A stretch of DNA of 38,730 nucleotides from an uncultured Lachnospiraceae bacterium (GTDB lineage Bacteria; Bacillota; Clostridia; Lachnospirales; Lachnospiraceae), in NCBI GenBank assembly GCA_910580015.1, contig CAJTVT010000027.1, positions 1 to 38,730 on the forward strand. Direction: 5' to 3'. Both the position numbers and the translations under genes were made by a program. Below are positions 1 to 8,518 of this stretch, piece by piece. The notes under the pieces are model-generated. The model worked only from the letters and a program-made list of their open reading frames with translations, did not search any database and had not been told where the DNA came from. Every line of letters starts with the position of its first letter. Within the stretch, counting starts at the first letter, position 1.

Positions 1-301
1 TGATAGTATAGATTGTTCGACTTTTCCTGTCCACACTTATATACTAACACCAAAATGATTTCAGTCAGAATAACAGACATTTTGAAGTATCTCCATGAAA
101 GAATGTGGATGAAATGAAAATAAGGAAAAACATGGCAAGCATATCTTGCCCGAAAGGTCAGTCTGCTTTAAGTGGATTGACTTTTTGCTTTTCATAATAG
201 GCCATTAGTGAAAAATAAAAAGGTGATCCAATAAATTGATTATAAGGATAGAATGAACCAGGCTCAGATTAAAATCAGAAGGAGGGAAGGATATAGATTT
301 A
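1..301. other. Intergenic region, no gene
   Basis: I see no convincing gene here. There is a 6-bp hairpin (GGCAAG at 134-139, CTTGCC at 145-150). It is followed by a terminator-like stem, GTCAGTC at 157-163 with GATTGAC at 175-181 (6 of 7 pairs), and then a T-rich run. These probably end a gene transcribed rightwards from outside the window. A GGAGGG-type ribosome binding site near 281-287 precedes the broken regulator that follows. Confidence 0.5.
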
Positions 302-811
302 TTGATTCTAAAATTAGAGAGAATTGACAATACTTTCTATGAAAATCTTTTAAAATTAATATCAGAGCATGGTTATACGCCAAAGGTTGTTATTCGCAAT
401 ACAGACTGCCTTTCAATCAATGGTTTGAAGATTATTTCATCAAAGCGCCAGTTATTCCGACATAAAGAAGAAATATTCGTGACAAGTCAAATACCCTGTA
501 GCAGGCTGACAGAATATTTGACTCTCGCGGCAGTCGCCAAATATCCATGCAAGCATGGTTGTTTGGCTCGTTGTTTCGCGGAAATAAAGAATTTGACATT
601 TTGGAACTGTTGGCAAGGAATAAGGGGCAGGTATTCAGTAAAGAGCAGATATATGACCAGGTTTGGGGAGAAAACTATTTTTCTGACAGCAGGAATATCA
701 TTGCTTATATTAATAAAAATCCGCAAAAAAATAGATCCAGATCCGGCTAATCCAATTTATATTCTGACTGTCTGGGGAATTGGATATAAATTTAATGAGA
801 AGTTTGAATAG
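302..811 (+). pseudogene. OmpR-type winged-helix regulator, broken
   Basis: This is a remnant of a stand-alone OmpR/PhoB-type winged-helix DNA-binding protein without a receiver domain. The first part (to about 500) reads in one frame and ends near EEIFVTS. The winged-helix core reads in another frame from about 596 (KEFDILELLARNKGQVFSKE, then IYDQVWGENYFSD). The last part returns to the first frame (KIRKKIDPDPANPIY, then VWGIGYKFNE). About 98 bp between roughly 500 and 596 do not belong to the domain and contain a hairpin (GCCAAA, CCATGC, GCATGG, TTTGGC). A second shift lies near 705-720. The frame starts from a TTG at 302, just after a good ribosome binding site. The product would not be functional. 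I am confident about the winged-helix identity and less so about the exact insertion borders. Confidence 0.75.
500..597. repeat. Hairpin-bearing insertion in regulator gene
   Basis: This is sequence of about 98 bp separating two halves of the winged-helix domain. It contains a nested palindrome: GCCAAA at about 536-541, CCATGC, a 2-base loop, GCATGG, and TTTGGC at about 563-568. The length is not a multiple of three, which fits the observed frame change. It could be a small mobile palindromic repeat, but the borders are estimated from the protein break, not from target-site duplications. Confidence 0.5.
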
Positions 812-836
812 GCAGTGATGCATACTTATTAAAAAG

Positions 837-887
837 TATATCCACTGGGGCATCCCATTATGGCCATGCGGCTATTTTTAAGGTATA
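837..887 (-). repeat. TATA-flanked palindromic mini-element, copy 1
   Basis: A 43-bp insert (841-883) lies between two TATA tetranucleotides (837-840 and 884-887). Its reverse complement starts CCTTA and closely matches the element at 1945-1996. Both share a core reading GGCCGCATGGCCATAATGGG, with one small difference here. It carries the same end motif as the element that breaks the XRE gene at 1601-1666. Confidence 0.65.
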
Positions 888-955
888 AAATATGTTATCA
901 TTGCTTATTTTATTATATTATAATATAGAAAATTGAGCCGGAAAGGGGTGGAGCA

Positions 956-1306
956 GTGAAGAACGAGGTAACTGAAAAGCTGGAAGTATTTTTGCAGAAT
1001 TTACGGTGTGAGGATGCGAAAAGAGAAACATTAGTGCATCTGGATAGCTGCCAGAAAGAAGCGGAACGGCTTGCAGGATTGGAAGAACAATACACACAGG
1101 CAATGGATGGACTGGAGCAGCGTTCCAGAGCCATTCTGGAACATTACATCGAACAGATACTGTCAAAAGCTTTTGCAGAATAACAGGAGGCATATTTGCA
1201 GGGAATGATGGATGCTTTTCAGATTTTGTGTGGTTTGGGCATTTTATCAACGAATGAGAATGTTGAAAAGATAATAGCACGCTTAAAAAATGGCGAGCCG
1301 GAATAA
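956..1306 (+). pseudogene. Small helical protein, interrupted by in-frame TAA
   Basis: A GTG start at 956 follows a strong GGGGTGGAG site, and a TATAAT box lies at 919-924. The frame encodes a charged helical protein beginning KNEVTEKLEVFLQNL. It is cut by TAA at 1181-1183 and then continues in the same frame (QEAYLQGMMDAFQILCG, then IIARLKNGEPE) to the next stop at 1304-1306. The full frame of about 116 codons resembles a small uncharacterised family common in Firmicute mobile elements (I believe DUF6809; named from memory). The single nonsense codon suggests recent inactivation. A 75-residue truncated product could still be made. Confidence 0.6.
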
Positions 1307-1323
1307 ATGGCAAGCCATTTTTT
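1305..1323 (+). terminator. Short rho-independent terminator
   Basis: AAATGG (1305-1310) pairs with CCATTT (1315-1320) around a 4-base loop, followed by TTT. It lies directly at the end of the small helical protein frame. Confidence 0.55.
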
Positions 1324-1358
1324 GTTATAAAAATTTTATTATTTTTGCTATAAAAATC

Positions 1359-1774
1359 CTATTTTTTTATTTTATCATTACCTTTGTCAGAGGCATCCTT
1401 TAAAAGAGCCTCGGCAGTAGTGTGTAAAACAGACAGCTTGTAATCGTCGCATTGGCTTAATAAATTCAGCAGGGATTGATATGTAGGGTTATCATGGTTT
1501 TGGTTTGGCCATACATATTCATCAGAAGAAATATGCAGTGTCCTCATAATTTTGCAGGACATAGGGACACTTGGCATACATTTTCCATTTTTCAGGTTTT
1601 TATACCTTACCGGACGGAGTCCGCCAGCCCATTAGGGTGTGCATTATGGTGTGCCCTTTGGGTATAATACTGTGAATGGCATCCTATCATTTCTGCCGCT
1701 TCTTCTTGTGTAAGCCGGCGTGCAAGACGTCTCTTTTTTATCAGTTCACCTAATTTTGGATCAACATCAGCCAT
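1359..1774 (-). pseudogene. XRE-family regulator disrupted by mini-element
   Basis: On the minus strand an ATG at 1774, after a GAGGTG site, starts MADVDPKLGELIKKRR followed by LTQEEAAEMIGCHSQYY, a typical helix-turn-helix opening. The frame then runs into the inserted element at 1601-1666 and hits a stop. Deleting the 58-bp element plus one TATA rejoins the frame as GCHSQYYKNLKNGKCMPSV and continues into the C-terminal part ending at 1359. The restored protein would have about 117 residues. It probably repressed neighbouring mobile-element genes, but that role is inferred from the fold only. Confidence 0.75.
1601..1666. repeat. TATA-flanked palindromic mini-element, copy 2 (inserted in XRE gene)
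   Basis: A 58-bp insert (1605-1662) starts CCTTACC and ends CCCTTTGGG, with TATA directly before (1601-1604) and after (1663-1666). Excising the insert with one TATA restores the XRE coding frame precisely, which supports a real insertion with a 4-bp TATA duplication. The middle of the sequence differs from the other two copies, while the ends are shared. Confidence 0.75.
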
Positions 1775-2379
1775 ATTGTTCACCTCTTATGCTTTCTTTT
1801 TAGTAGTGTATAACAATACTTTTAGAATGTGAAAAGTGTAAAAGATGAATATATCATAGTGTAATAAGCTACCAAGTAAACACGCAATACCTTTGTGGTT
1901 GTTAAAAAAACGCAATCACCAAAGGCTTATTTGGGTGTTTTTCTTATACCTTATAAAATGGCCGCATGGCCATAATGGGGTGCCCCAGAGGGTATGCCTT
2001 TTACAAGTTCATATCGAGAATCCTGCAGGACGTATGGAGTAGCCCCGCTATTTAATGAATACGCCATGACTATCTGTGCCTGTCACTTTACGACATTGTG
2101 TCGCAAAGTTTTAGGTATTGGAAAGGATGGAATGTTGTTCTCGGCATTGAAGTAAAGGTACGAGCGATAGAGATTGATTACAGGAAAAGAGATAGGGACT
2201 TTGCGGCGATGATGCTGTTTCTGACAATGATACTTCCGGAGATAGGCTGCTCCGGTATGAAAAGATGGTGAGATTCCAATGGCGCTGTTTTCTGACAGCT
2301 TCCTGCAGGATTTAGAAAAGGAACATAATGGACAATCAAAAGATAATATAGTAAATAAAGGAAAGTTGAGGGATTTAAA
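1775..2379. other. Long intergenic region with a repeat copy
   Basis: There is no convincing gene. The region holds the upstream part of the XRE gene and a third copy of the mini-element (1945-1996). Beyond that is an open but unrecognised stretch around 2150-2270 that may be a coding remnant. A purine-rich sequence just before 2380 serves the next gene. Confidence 0.4.
1945..1996 (+). repeat. TATA-flanked palindromic mini-element, copy 3
   Basis: A 44-bp insert (1949-1992) starts CCTTATAAAATGG and ends AGAGGG. It is preceded by TATA (1945-1948) and followed by the near-match TATG (1993-1996). It is an inverted copy of the 837-887 element, so the two form an imperfect inverted repeat of about 50 bp around the intervening 1 kb. 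Confidence 0.65.
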
Positions 2380-2646
2380 ATGGACTGGGCAGAATTGGAA
2401 GAATTGAAAAAGGTAGATGTTCGCACAGTGGATATTTCTGAACTGGAAGATATAGAGAAAATAGAGATTGACAGTTCACTTTCACCAAGGGAGCGGTGGA
2501 TGGATTTTGCAGAGAAGATTAAGAATCCGTTTTGTTTTATTTGTAACGGCATGGTTGTAAAGATTTCATACTCCGAAGCAAAAGAGAGCCTTGAAAATAA
2601 AATGGTTCAGCTATGTATGAGTATGGAAGGGCAGAGTTTTTGTTAG
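2380..2646 (+). CDS. Small DUF6870-like protein upstream of recombinases
   Basis: An 88-residue acidic protein. The N-terminal half is rich in Asp and Glu (KKVDVRTVDISELEDIEKIE), and the C-terminal half carries a conserved-looking block, NPFCFICNGMVVKISYS. This layout matches a small family I recall as DUF6870, often found beside large serine recombinases in Clostridia. The function is unknown. It ends about 107 bases before the first recombinase and points the same way, so co-transcription is likely. The ATG at 2380 is weakly supported by a purine-rich stretch upstream. The CxxC pair could bind metal, but this is speculation. Confidence 0.65.
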   Translation: MDWAELEELKKVDVRTVDISELEDIEKIEIDSSLSPRERWMDFAEKIKNPFCFICNGMVVKISYSEAKESLENKMVQLCMSMEGQSFC

Positions 2647-2753
2647 GGCTTTCTATGGACATTTGCGGTTTGGAATGGTACAATGATTATGGACGAAGCA
2701 GAACCCCAAATAGGAAAGGTTTGACAACAGACAAGACTATTTGAGGTGATGAA

Positions 2754-4475
2754 ATGAATACAAATCTGAATACTGATGTATATAATGCTGACGTTTATCT
2801 GCGCCTGTCAAAAGAAGATGGGGATAAGGAGGAAAGCGACAGCATTACGAATCAAAGAGAGCTTATCTTAGAGTTTCTAAAATCCAGGGAGGACATCAAA
2901 ATCCATGCAGTCAGGGTGGATGATGGCTATTCCGGGGTGAATTTCGATCGTCCGGCATTCCAGCAGATGTTAGAGGACATTAAAACAGGAAAAGTAAACT
3001 GCGTGGTAACAAAAGATTTATCACGTTTTGGGAGAAACCACATTGAGGTAGGGAAATATATTGAAAAAATATTTCCATATCTGGGTGTTCGTTTTATTGC
3101 AATCAATGATAACTATGACAGTGTAATCAATGATGCACAGACAAATAACATTATCATTCCATTCAAAAATCTGATTAACGATGCTTACTGCAGAGACATC
3201 AGCATGAAAATCCGGAGCAATCTGGAAGTGAAAAGGAAACGGGGGGATTTTGTAGGCCCCTTTGCCCCTTATGGCTACCAGAAGTCAGAAGAAGATAAAA
3301 ATAAATTGGAGATAGACGAAGAAGCTGCGGAAGTGGTGCGGTCTATCTTCCGGATGTATCTGCAGGGCAGCAATGCGTATAAAATAGCGGAGAAGCTGAA
3401 TAACAAAAACATCCTTACGCCGATGGACTATAAAAAAGAAAACGGCAGTGCGTTCTATACCAGCTTTAAGAAGAAACTGAAAAGCCAATGGACACATATG
3501 CATGTACTCCGCATTTTAGGGAATCCCGTTTATACCGGGATGCTGATCCAGGGGAAGGAAACCACGCCAAATTATAAAGTGAAAAAGAAAGTGAAGCGCG
3601 ATCAGAGCAAATGGAGCCAGGTAGAAAATACCCATGAAGCAATTATTACGTCCGTTGATTTCCAAAATGCACAGGAGCAATTACAGATGGATACGAGGAC
3701 AGGAACCGCAAAAGAGAAAGTATATTATCTGTCTGGCATTGTAAAGTGCGGTGATTGCGGCGCAAATATGGTCAGAAAGACGGTTCCATCCGGAAAGAGA
3801 AAATATATTTATTATGTATGTGGGAGCCATAAAGGAAATAAGGATATTTGCAGTTCCCACAACATCAATGCGGAGGCCTTGGAGGAAAGCATACTGAAGC
3901 TGTTAAATTATCAGATTAAGAATGTGACGGATTTAGGACGGATTCTGGATAAGCTGGAAGATGCACAGATCAGGAAAGGGGAGATAGAAAAAAGGAATCG
4001 CCAGATTACGAAGAAAAAGGAAGAAGTACAGAAATATAACCATTTGCGACTGGATTTGTATGAGGATTACAAAGATGGGCTGATTACGAAGGAAGAATAT
4101 CTGGAGTTAAGAGAAATCTATGAAACACGCGCCAGGGCAGCGGAACAGTCGCTTGAAGCAATGGAAGTGGAAATGGCATTTTTTGCCGATGGAGAGAGAG
4201 GTATATGCGGCTGGAACAATGAATTTAAGAAGTATGGATATTTGGAATGCCTGTCCAGGGAAGTTGTCATTTCTCTGATTGAGCAGATATTGGTTTATGA
4301 AAAGAAGGAAGGGGAGCGCTATCCGAGGATAGAAATACGTTTCAAATATGAGGATGAATTTCAGGCATCTGTAAACATGTTGGAAGAATTGCATGAGGAA
4401 ACTTTTACAGGACATACAGGCAGCTTATCTGTCAATGGTGGGGAAAGAGAGGGTACATATGGCAAGGACGAGTAG
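2754..4475 (+). CDS. Large serine recombinase 1
   Basis: A 573-residue site-specific recombinase of the large serine (TnpX/integrase-like) family. The catalytic domain opens YLRLSKEDGD, with the nucleophile predicted at Ser19. The resolvase fold continues through VTKDLSRFGRNHIEVGKYIE. A recombinase domain follows at roughly residues 160-280. Then comes a zinc-ribbon segment (CGDC, later VCGSHKGNKDIC) near residues 325-375, and a coiled-coil with a C-terminal domain to the end. Enzymes of this type cut and rejoin DNA through a covalent serine link at attachment sites. The length and all domains appear intact. The end overlaps the next recombinase by 17 bases. The substrate sites are not identifiable here. 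Confidence 0.92.
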   Translation: MNTNLNTDVYNADVYLRLSKEDGDKEESDSITNQRELILEFLKSREDIKIHAVRVDDGYSGVNFDRPAFQQMLEDIKTGKVNCVVTKDLSRFGRNHIEVGKYIEKIFPYLGVRFIAINDNYDSVINDAQTNNIIIPFKNLINDAYCRDISMKIRSNLEVKRKRGDFVGPFAPYGYQKSEEDKNKLEIDEEAAEVVRSIFRMYLQGSNAYKIAEKLNNKNILTPMDYKKENGSAFYTSFKKKLKSQWTHMHVLRILGNPVYTGMLIQGKETTPNYKVKKKVKRDQSKWSQVENTHEAIITSVDFQNAQEQLQMDTRTGTAKEKVYYLSGIVKCGDCGANMVRKTVPSGKRKYIYYVCGSHKGNKDICSSHNINAEALEESILKLLNYQIKNVTDLGRILDKLEDAQIRKGEIEKRNRQITKKKEEVQKYNHLRLDLYEDYKDGLITKEEYLELREIYETRARAAEQSLEAMEVEMAFFADGERGICGWNNEFKKYGYLECLSREVVISLIEQILVYEKKEGERYPRIEIRFKYEDEFQASVNMLEELHEETFTGHTGSLSVNGGEREGTYGKDE

Positions 4476-6183
4476 AAAGCAGGGACCCCCCCTGCGGGGA
4501 TACCATGATGCCATTCGGCAAGAAGAAGGAAAAGCTGCAGGGCGGCTGAAATCTCCTGATGTGGAAGCAGGGCTGTATGTCCGTTTGTCCGATGAAGATA
4601 ATGGCGGCAAAAGTGCAGATGGAATAGATAACCAGCTTGAGTTTTTATTGGAATTTGTAAAACAGTTTGAAAAAGTGAAAACCGTTCAAACTTATATGGA
4701 TAACGGCCAGACAGGGACTGATTTTGAAAGACCGGGATGGGAACAGATGATGGAGGATGCAAAATGTGGAAGGATTAACTGCATCATTGTGAAAGACCTT
4801 TCACGATTCGCGAGGAATTATCTGGAAGCAGGGGATTATCTGGAGAAGATATTTCCATTCTTAGGTATCCGCTTTATTGCTGTTAATGACCATTTTGACA
4901 GCGCAGGTGAAATTTTTCCTCCAAAAGAATTAATCACGGAATTTAAAAACCTGGCAAACGATTATTATTCAAAAGATATATCAAATAAAATTATGTCAGC
5001 ATTCCGGGTGAAAAAGGAACAGGGGCAGTTCATAGGCGGAAAGGCCCCGTATGGGTATACTTTGGAAAAAAATCATTATGTGGTGGATGAAGTTGCTGCT
5101 GATGTTGTAAAGCGGATTTTTAAAATGAAGCTCGAAGGAATTAGTGCCTATAAAATTGCCGGTTTACTGAATCAGGAGGGTATTCCGTCTCCCAGCAGAT
5201 ATGCGGGGGAACAGGGAGTTAAGAAGTATAAGAATTGCAGCCATATTCTATGGCAGCAGGAAGCAGTCAGCCGGATTTTATATAACAGGGCGTATGTTGG
5301 GGACTTGGTTCAGGGAAAATATAACCGTTCCATTTATTCCAGGGAAAGGCAAGGCAAAAAGGAAGAAGCTGCATGGGAAGTCATAGAAAATGCCCATCCG
5401 GCAATCATTGACAGGGAGGTATTCCAAAAAGTACAGGAAATCCGTGAAAAGAACCGGAAAGTATGGAAGGACAGGCAAGGAAGGCCAGGGTACGGGAATG
5501 TGCTGGAAGGTATTCTGGTCTGTGGAATCTGCCATCATGCCATGTGGAGGAATAAAGATGTAAGAAATGGAAAAGCACAGTATTATTTTTTCTGCGGTTC
5601 TGCCTATGGGCATTCCCAGACGAAGTGCAATACATCCGCTATTGTGGATTATAAAATTTTTGATATGGTTTTAAAGCAGATAAAATTGCAGATAGCTTTA
5701 GCCGTTGAAACCGACAGCCTGCTGGAACGGATGAAAAGATCGGATAGCCAGTCTGCAATTTATAGGATGAAAAAGAAGGAAGCGGAGCAGGCAAAGGACG
5801 AACTGCAAAGATATATATATTTGAAAACCAGTATTTACGAAGATTTGAAACAAGGAATTTTAACGAAAGACGAATATTTAACTGTGAAAGAACGATATAC
5901 AAGGAAGATTTCTGAATTGGAAACAGAATGGAACAGTAAACAGAACGAACTGGATCATTTTAAGCAATGTAGGAGTGGAGAAAACCGTTGGCTAAAAACC
6001 GTCTTGGATTTCAGGGATGCAAAAGAGCTTACAAGGGATATGGCTGTAAGCCTGTTGGAAAAGGTGGAAATATATGAGGACAAGAGAATCCATATCAGGT
6101 TTCGTTTTCGGAACGAGTATGAGTATTTCATGAACCAGTTAGCGGAAAGGGGTAAGGATTGTGGCAGAGAAATTTCTGGCTGA
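4459..6183 (+). CDS. Large serine recombinase 2
   Basis: A large serine recombinase of 574 residues counted from the ATG at 4459. I prefer this start because a GGGGAAAGAGAGGG stretch precedes it; an in-frame start at 4393 also exists. A 35-residue basic extension precedes the catalytic block GLYVRLSDEDN, with the nucleophile predicted at Ser44. The domain order is resolvase (to about 190), recombinase (about 200-320), zinc ribbon (CGIC, then FFCGSAYGHSQTKC, near 355-395), coiled coil and C-terminal domain. It overlaps both neighbours and is surely translated from the same transcript. It is clearly different in sequence from recombinases 1 and 3, so the trio is an ancient family set, not a recent duplication. 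Confidence 0.92.
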   Translation: MARTSRKQGPPLRGYHDAIRQEEGKAAGRLKSPDVEAGLYVRLSDEDNGGKSADGIDNQLEFLLEFVKQFEKVKTVQTYMDNGQTGTDFERPGWEQMMEDAKCGRINCIIVKDLSRFARNYLEAGDYLEKIFPFLGIRFIAVNDHFDSAGEIFPPKELITEFKNLANDYYSKDISNKIMSAFRVKKEQGQFIGGKAPYGYTLEKNHYVVDEVAADVVKRIFKMKLEGISAYKIAGLLNQEGIPSPSRYAGEQGVKKYKNCSHILWQQEAVSRILYNRAYVGDLVQGKYNRSIYSRERQGKKEEAAWEVIENAHPAIIDREVFQKVQEIREKNRKVWKDRQGRPGYGNVLEGILVCGICHHAMWRNKDVRNGKAQYYFFCGSAYGHSQTKCNTSAIVDYKIFDMVLKQIKLQIALAVETDSLLERMKRSDSQSAIYRMKKKEAEQAKDELQRYIYLKTSIYEDLKQGILTKDEYLTVKERYTRKISELETEWNSKQNELDHFKQCRSGENRWLKTVLDFRDAKELTRDMAVSLLEKVEIYEDKRIHIRFRFRNEYEYFMNQLAERGKDCGREISG

Positions 6184-7822
6184 ATATTTTAGGCTTTCCG
6201 TGGAGGATGGGGACATAATATCGAACGATAGGAAAGCAGAGAGTGACAGCATTAGCCATCAAAGGGAATTGATTACACAGTATATCCGTGAGAGGCAGCT
6301 TTATCCATCCATACAGCCTCTGGAATTTGTGGATGATGGATACAGTGGGACAAACTTTGACAGGCCGGCAGTGAAAGAGATGATGGCGTTGGTCAGGGAA
6401 GGGAAGATATGCTGCATCATTGTGAAAGACCTTTCCAGGCTTGGAAGAAATTATTTGGAAGTGGGAGATTACTTAGAACAGATTCTTCCTTTTATGGGAG
6501 TCCGCTTTATTGCAATCAACGATGGATATGACAGCAATGACTACATAGGAACTACCGGAGGGATTGAGATTGCGTTTAAGAGCCTTCTCTATGATATGTA
6601 TAGCAAGGATTTGTCTGAAAAAATGCGTTCATCGTTGATGGTAAGGAGAAAAAGAGGGGATTTTATCGGTCCCAGAGCGCCATTCGGCTATCAGTTCTCC
6701 GATAATAAGAAAGTTCTGGCAGTGGATGAAGTGGCGGCGCAGTATGTCAGACAGATTTTTGGGCTGGCTTGTGAGGGGTATGGAACCAGTGAAATTGCAA
6801 AAAGACTGAATAAAGAGAAAATACCGACACCGGGGCGGTATAAGAACCGGGAGAAACAGCAGTACCATATGATAGATGAAGAAGGGTATTGGGATTGTGG
6901 GAGGGTTCGGAAAATCCTTCAGAATAAAGTTTATATTGGAACCGTTGTAAATGGGAAAACGAGAGTTACTGAGGTTGGAGGCAGCCATTTCCGGCAAGTA
7001 TCGGATGCGGAACACATATGTGTTCCCAATATGCATGAGGCTATCATTACAGAGCAGGAGTTTTTGCTGGCGTCAAAAGTGATAAAGAACAACGGATGTC
7101 AAAAAGGGAAAAAACATAACCAGAAAGAAGAGAGTGTATTGCAGGGAAAGCTGCGGTGTGGGAGTTGTAAAAGGAGCCTGATACGGATTAGCTGTACAAG
7201 AACACCATGTTTTACCTGTAAGAAGGCGGCATATGAAACGGCTTCTTCACAGGATGGCCAGAAGTTGTTTGGCAGGAAAGCAGAAGAAAGCAGATGTATC
7301 AGCGAACGGTTAAGCGAGCCGGAGCTGGAGGCCGCTGTTCTGGAACGTATCAATCAGGAACTGGAGCAAGGTATTTTGGAGGGAATAGAGCATAAACCAG
7401 ATGCATTTTTTTCAGTGGAAGATGAAAGGCAGTCAAAGCCTCCTTTGCTAAAAGAACTGAAGAAAACGTGCATGGTGTTGGGGCAGAAACACGAATCATT
7501 AAAAAGGGAAAAGCAGTATCTATATGAGCAATACAAACTGGAGCGGATGGAGCGGGGAACTTACTTGAATAGAGTGAAAATGTTGAGGAAGGAAGAAAGC
7601 AGATTAAGTGAGCAGCTTCAAAAGATGCAGGAAGAAAGAGAACGATGTGAAGAAGATAGGTCATATCGAAACGAGATAAAACAAACTGAGAAATTGGAAA
7701 GTCTTACCAGAGAAGTGATAGAGGAGTGGATAGAGGCCATATATGTATATGGGAAATCGCAGTTTGATATAGTTTATAAAGAAAAAATAAAGAAATCTAA
7801 AAAAAGTATAAAAAATTGTTAG
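6161..7822 (+). CDS. Large serine recombinase 3
   Basis: A 553-residue large serine recombinase. A GTG start at 6161 follows GGAAAGGGG and overlaps the previous gene by 23 bases. The catalytic block is EYFRLSVEDGD, with the nucleophile predicted at Ser13, followed by the VKDLSRLGRNYLEVGDYLEQ helix. The cysteine region is unusual: after RCGSCKRSL the second pair of cysteines is displaced and extra cysteines appear (RISCTRTPCFTCKK). The zinc ribbon may therefore be rearranged. The C-terminus is a coiled coil followed by a basic Lys-rich tail. It probably acts with the two preceding enzymes in excision and integration of the surrounding element. Partner requirements are inferred. Confidence 0.92.
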   Translation: MAEKFLAEYFRLSVEDGDIISNDRKAESDSISHQRELITQYIRERQLYPSIQPLEFVDDGYSGTNFDRPAVKEMMALVREGKICCIIVKDLSRLGRNYLEVGDYLEQILPFMGVRFIAINDGYDSNDYIGTTGGIEIAFKSLLYDMYSKDLSEKMRSSLMVRRKRGDFIGPRAPFGYQFSDNKKVLAVDEVAAQYVRQIFGLACEGYGTSEIAKRLNKEKIPTPGRYKNREKQQYHMIDEEGYWDCGRVRKILQNKVYIGTVVNGKTRVTEVGGSHFRQVSDAEHICVPNMHEAIITEQEFLLASKVIKNNGCQKGKKHNQKEESVLQGKLRCGSCKRSLIRISCTRTPCFTCKKAAYETASSQDGQKLFGRKAEESRCISERLSEPELEAAVLERINQELEQGILEGIEHKPDAFFSVEDERQSKPPLLKELKKTCMVLGQKHESLKREKQYLYEQYKLERMERGTYLNRVKMLRKEESRLSEQLQKMQEERERCEEDRSYRNEIKQTEKLESLTREVIEEWIEAIYVYGKSQFDIVYKEKIKKSKKSIKNC

Positions 7823-8183
7823 TCCTTACTTGACAGCACCATATGGGGAGAAGGTGAAGGCATACCTGTTGAGGGGGGCAAGGCATCTGCCAATTTTGCA
7901 GGAGTATCCGAATCCACAAATTGGCTGGGGGGCGTTATGTTTGAGGGATAGTCTGCCCAGATAATATTTATGAAAGATACTATAAATGCAAAAAATTTTA
8001 TGTACACTTGGAATTTCCCTAATGCCCGCTTTTATGGATGATTTTAGGCCCAATGCACACAAATTGAATCAACGTACCATCCAGGTATGCCTCCTGAATT
8101 TGTGTACATCTGACAAAAAATCTTCTCACAAAATCAGGCACAAAGGGATTTCCAAAATACATTTTTTACAGGAGGACAGTACG
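7823..8183. other. Intergenic region after the recombinases
   Basis: There is no recognisable gene. A 9-bp inverted repeat (ACACAAATT at 8057-8065, AATTTGTGT at 8097-8105) encloses a smaller TACC/GGTA hairpin. This could be a structured remnant or part of a recombination site. A strong AGGAGG at 8171-8176 serves the fragment that follows. Confidence 0.4.
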
Positions 8184-8360
8184 ATGCTTTATGTTTCCTT
8201 TGGAAATTACTTTGAAAGGCCAACTGCTGAGGAAATCGGTGAGATAATCACCAAGGAGTGAAAGGCTGTCGGATTTTGTGTTCAGTGGGACGGAAGTGCT
8301 GAAACGAAAATTGCAATGCAAGACTTCAAATGGGATAAATGTTTTTCTGATAGTAAATGA
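8184..8360 (+). pseudogene. DUF6891-like C-terminal fragment with in-frame stop
   Basis: From an ATG at 8184 after AGGAGG the frame reads LYVSFGNYFERPTAEEIG. It hits TGA at 8259-8261, then continues in the same frame as KAVGFCVQWDGSAETKI and a final FKWDKCF. The pattern of a GF.VQWDG..ETKI strand followed by a DFKW end matches what I remember of the C-terminus of DUF6891 proteins, whose function is unknown. Only the last third of such a protein is present, so it is 5'-truncated as well as interrupted. The family name is from memory and needs a profile search. Confidence 0.45.
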
Positions 8361-8518
8361 GTTAAAAGAATATTCAGCAGATTTTACTTAACAACATCAT
8401 AAGGGGGAGGCAGCCTTTTCCTTGCCCATATTCTGCAACTGCAACCAAAACAGGGATTGACAGAGGATGCGGTTGCAGTGTACTGTATTTTTACACTTAT
8501 CTTGAAGGGGCTTTTATT

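Noticed and set aside
2150..2275. Open stretch reading RAIEIDYRKRDRDFAAMMLF as a possible gene
   Set aside because: It has no start codon with a ribosome site and no family I recognise. It could be a remnant but evidence is insufficient.
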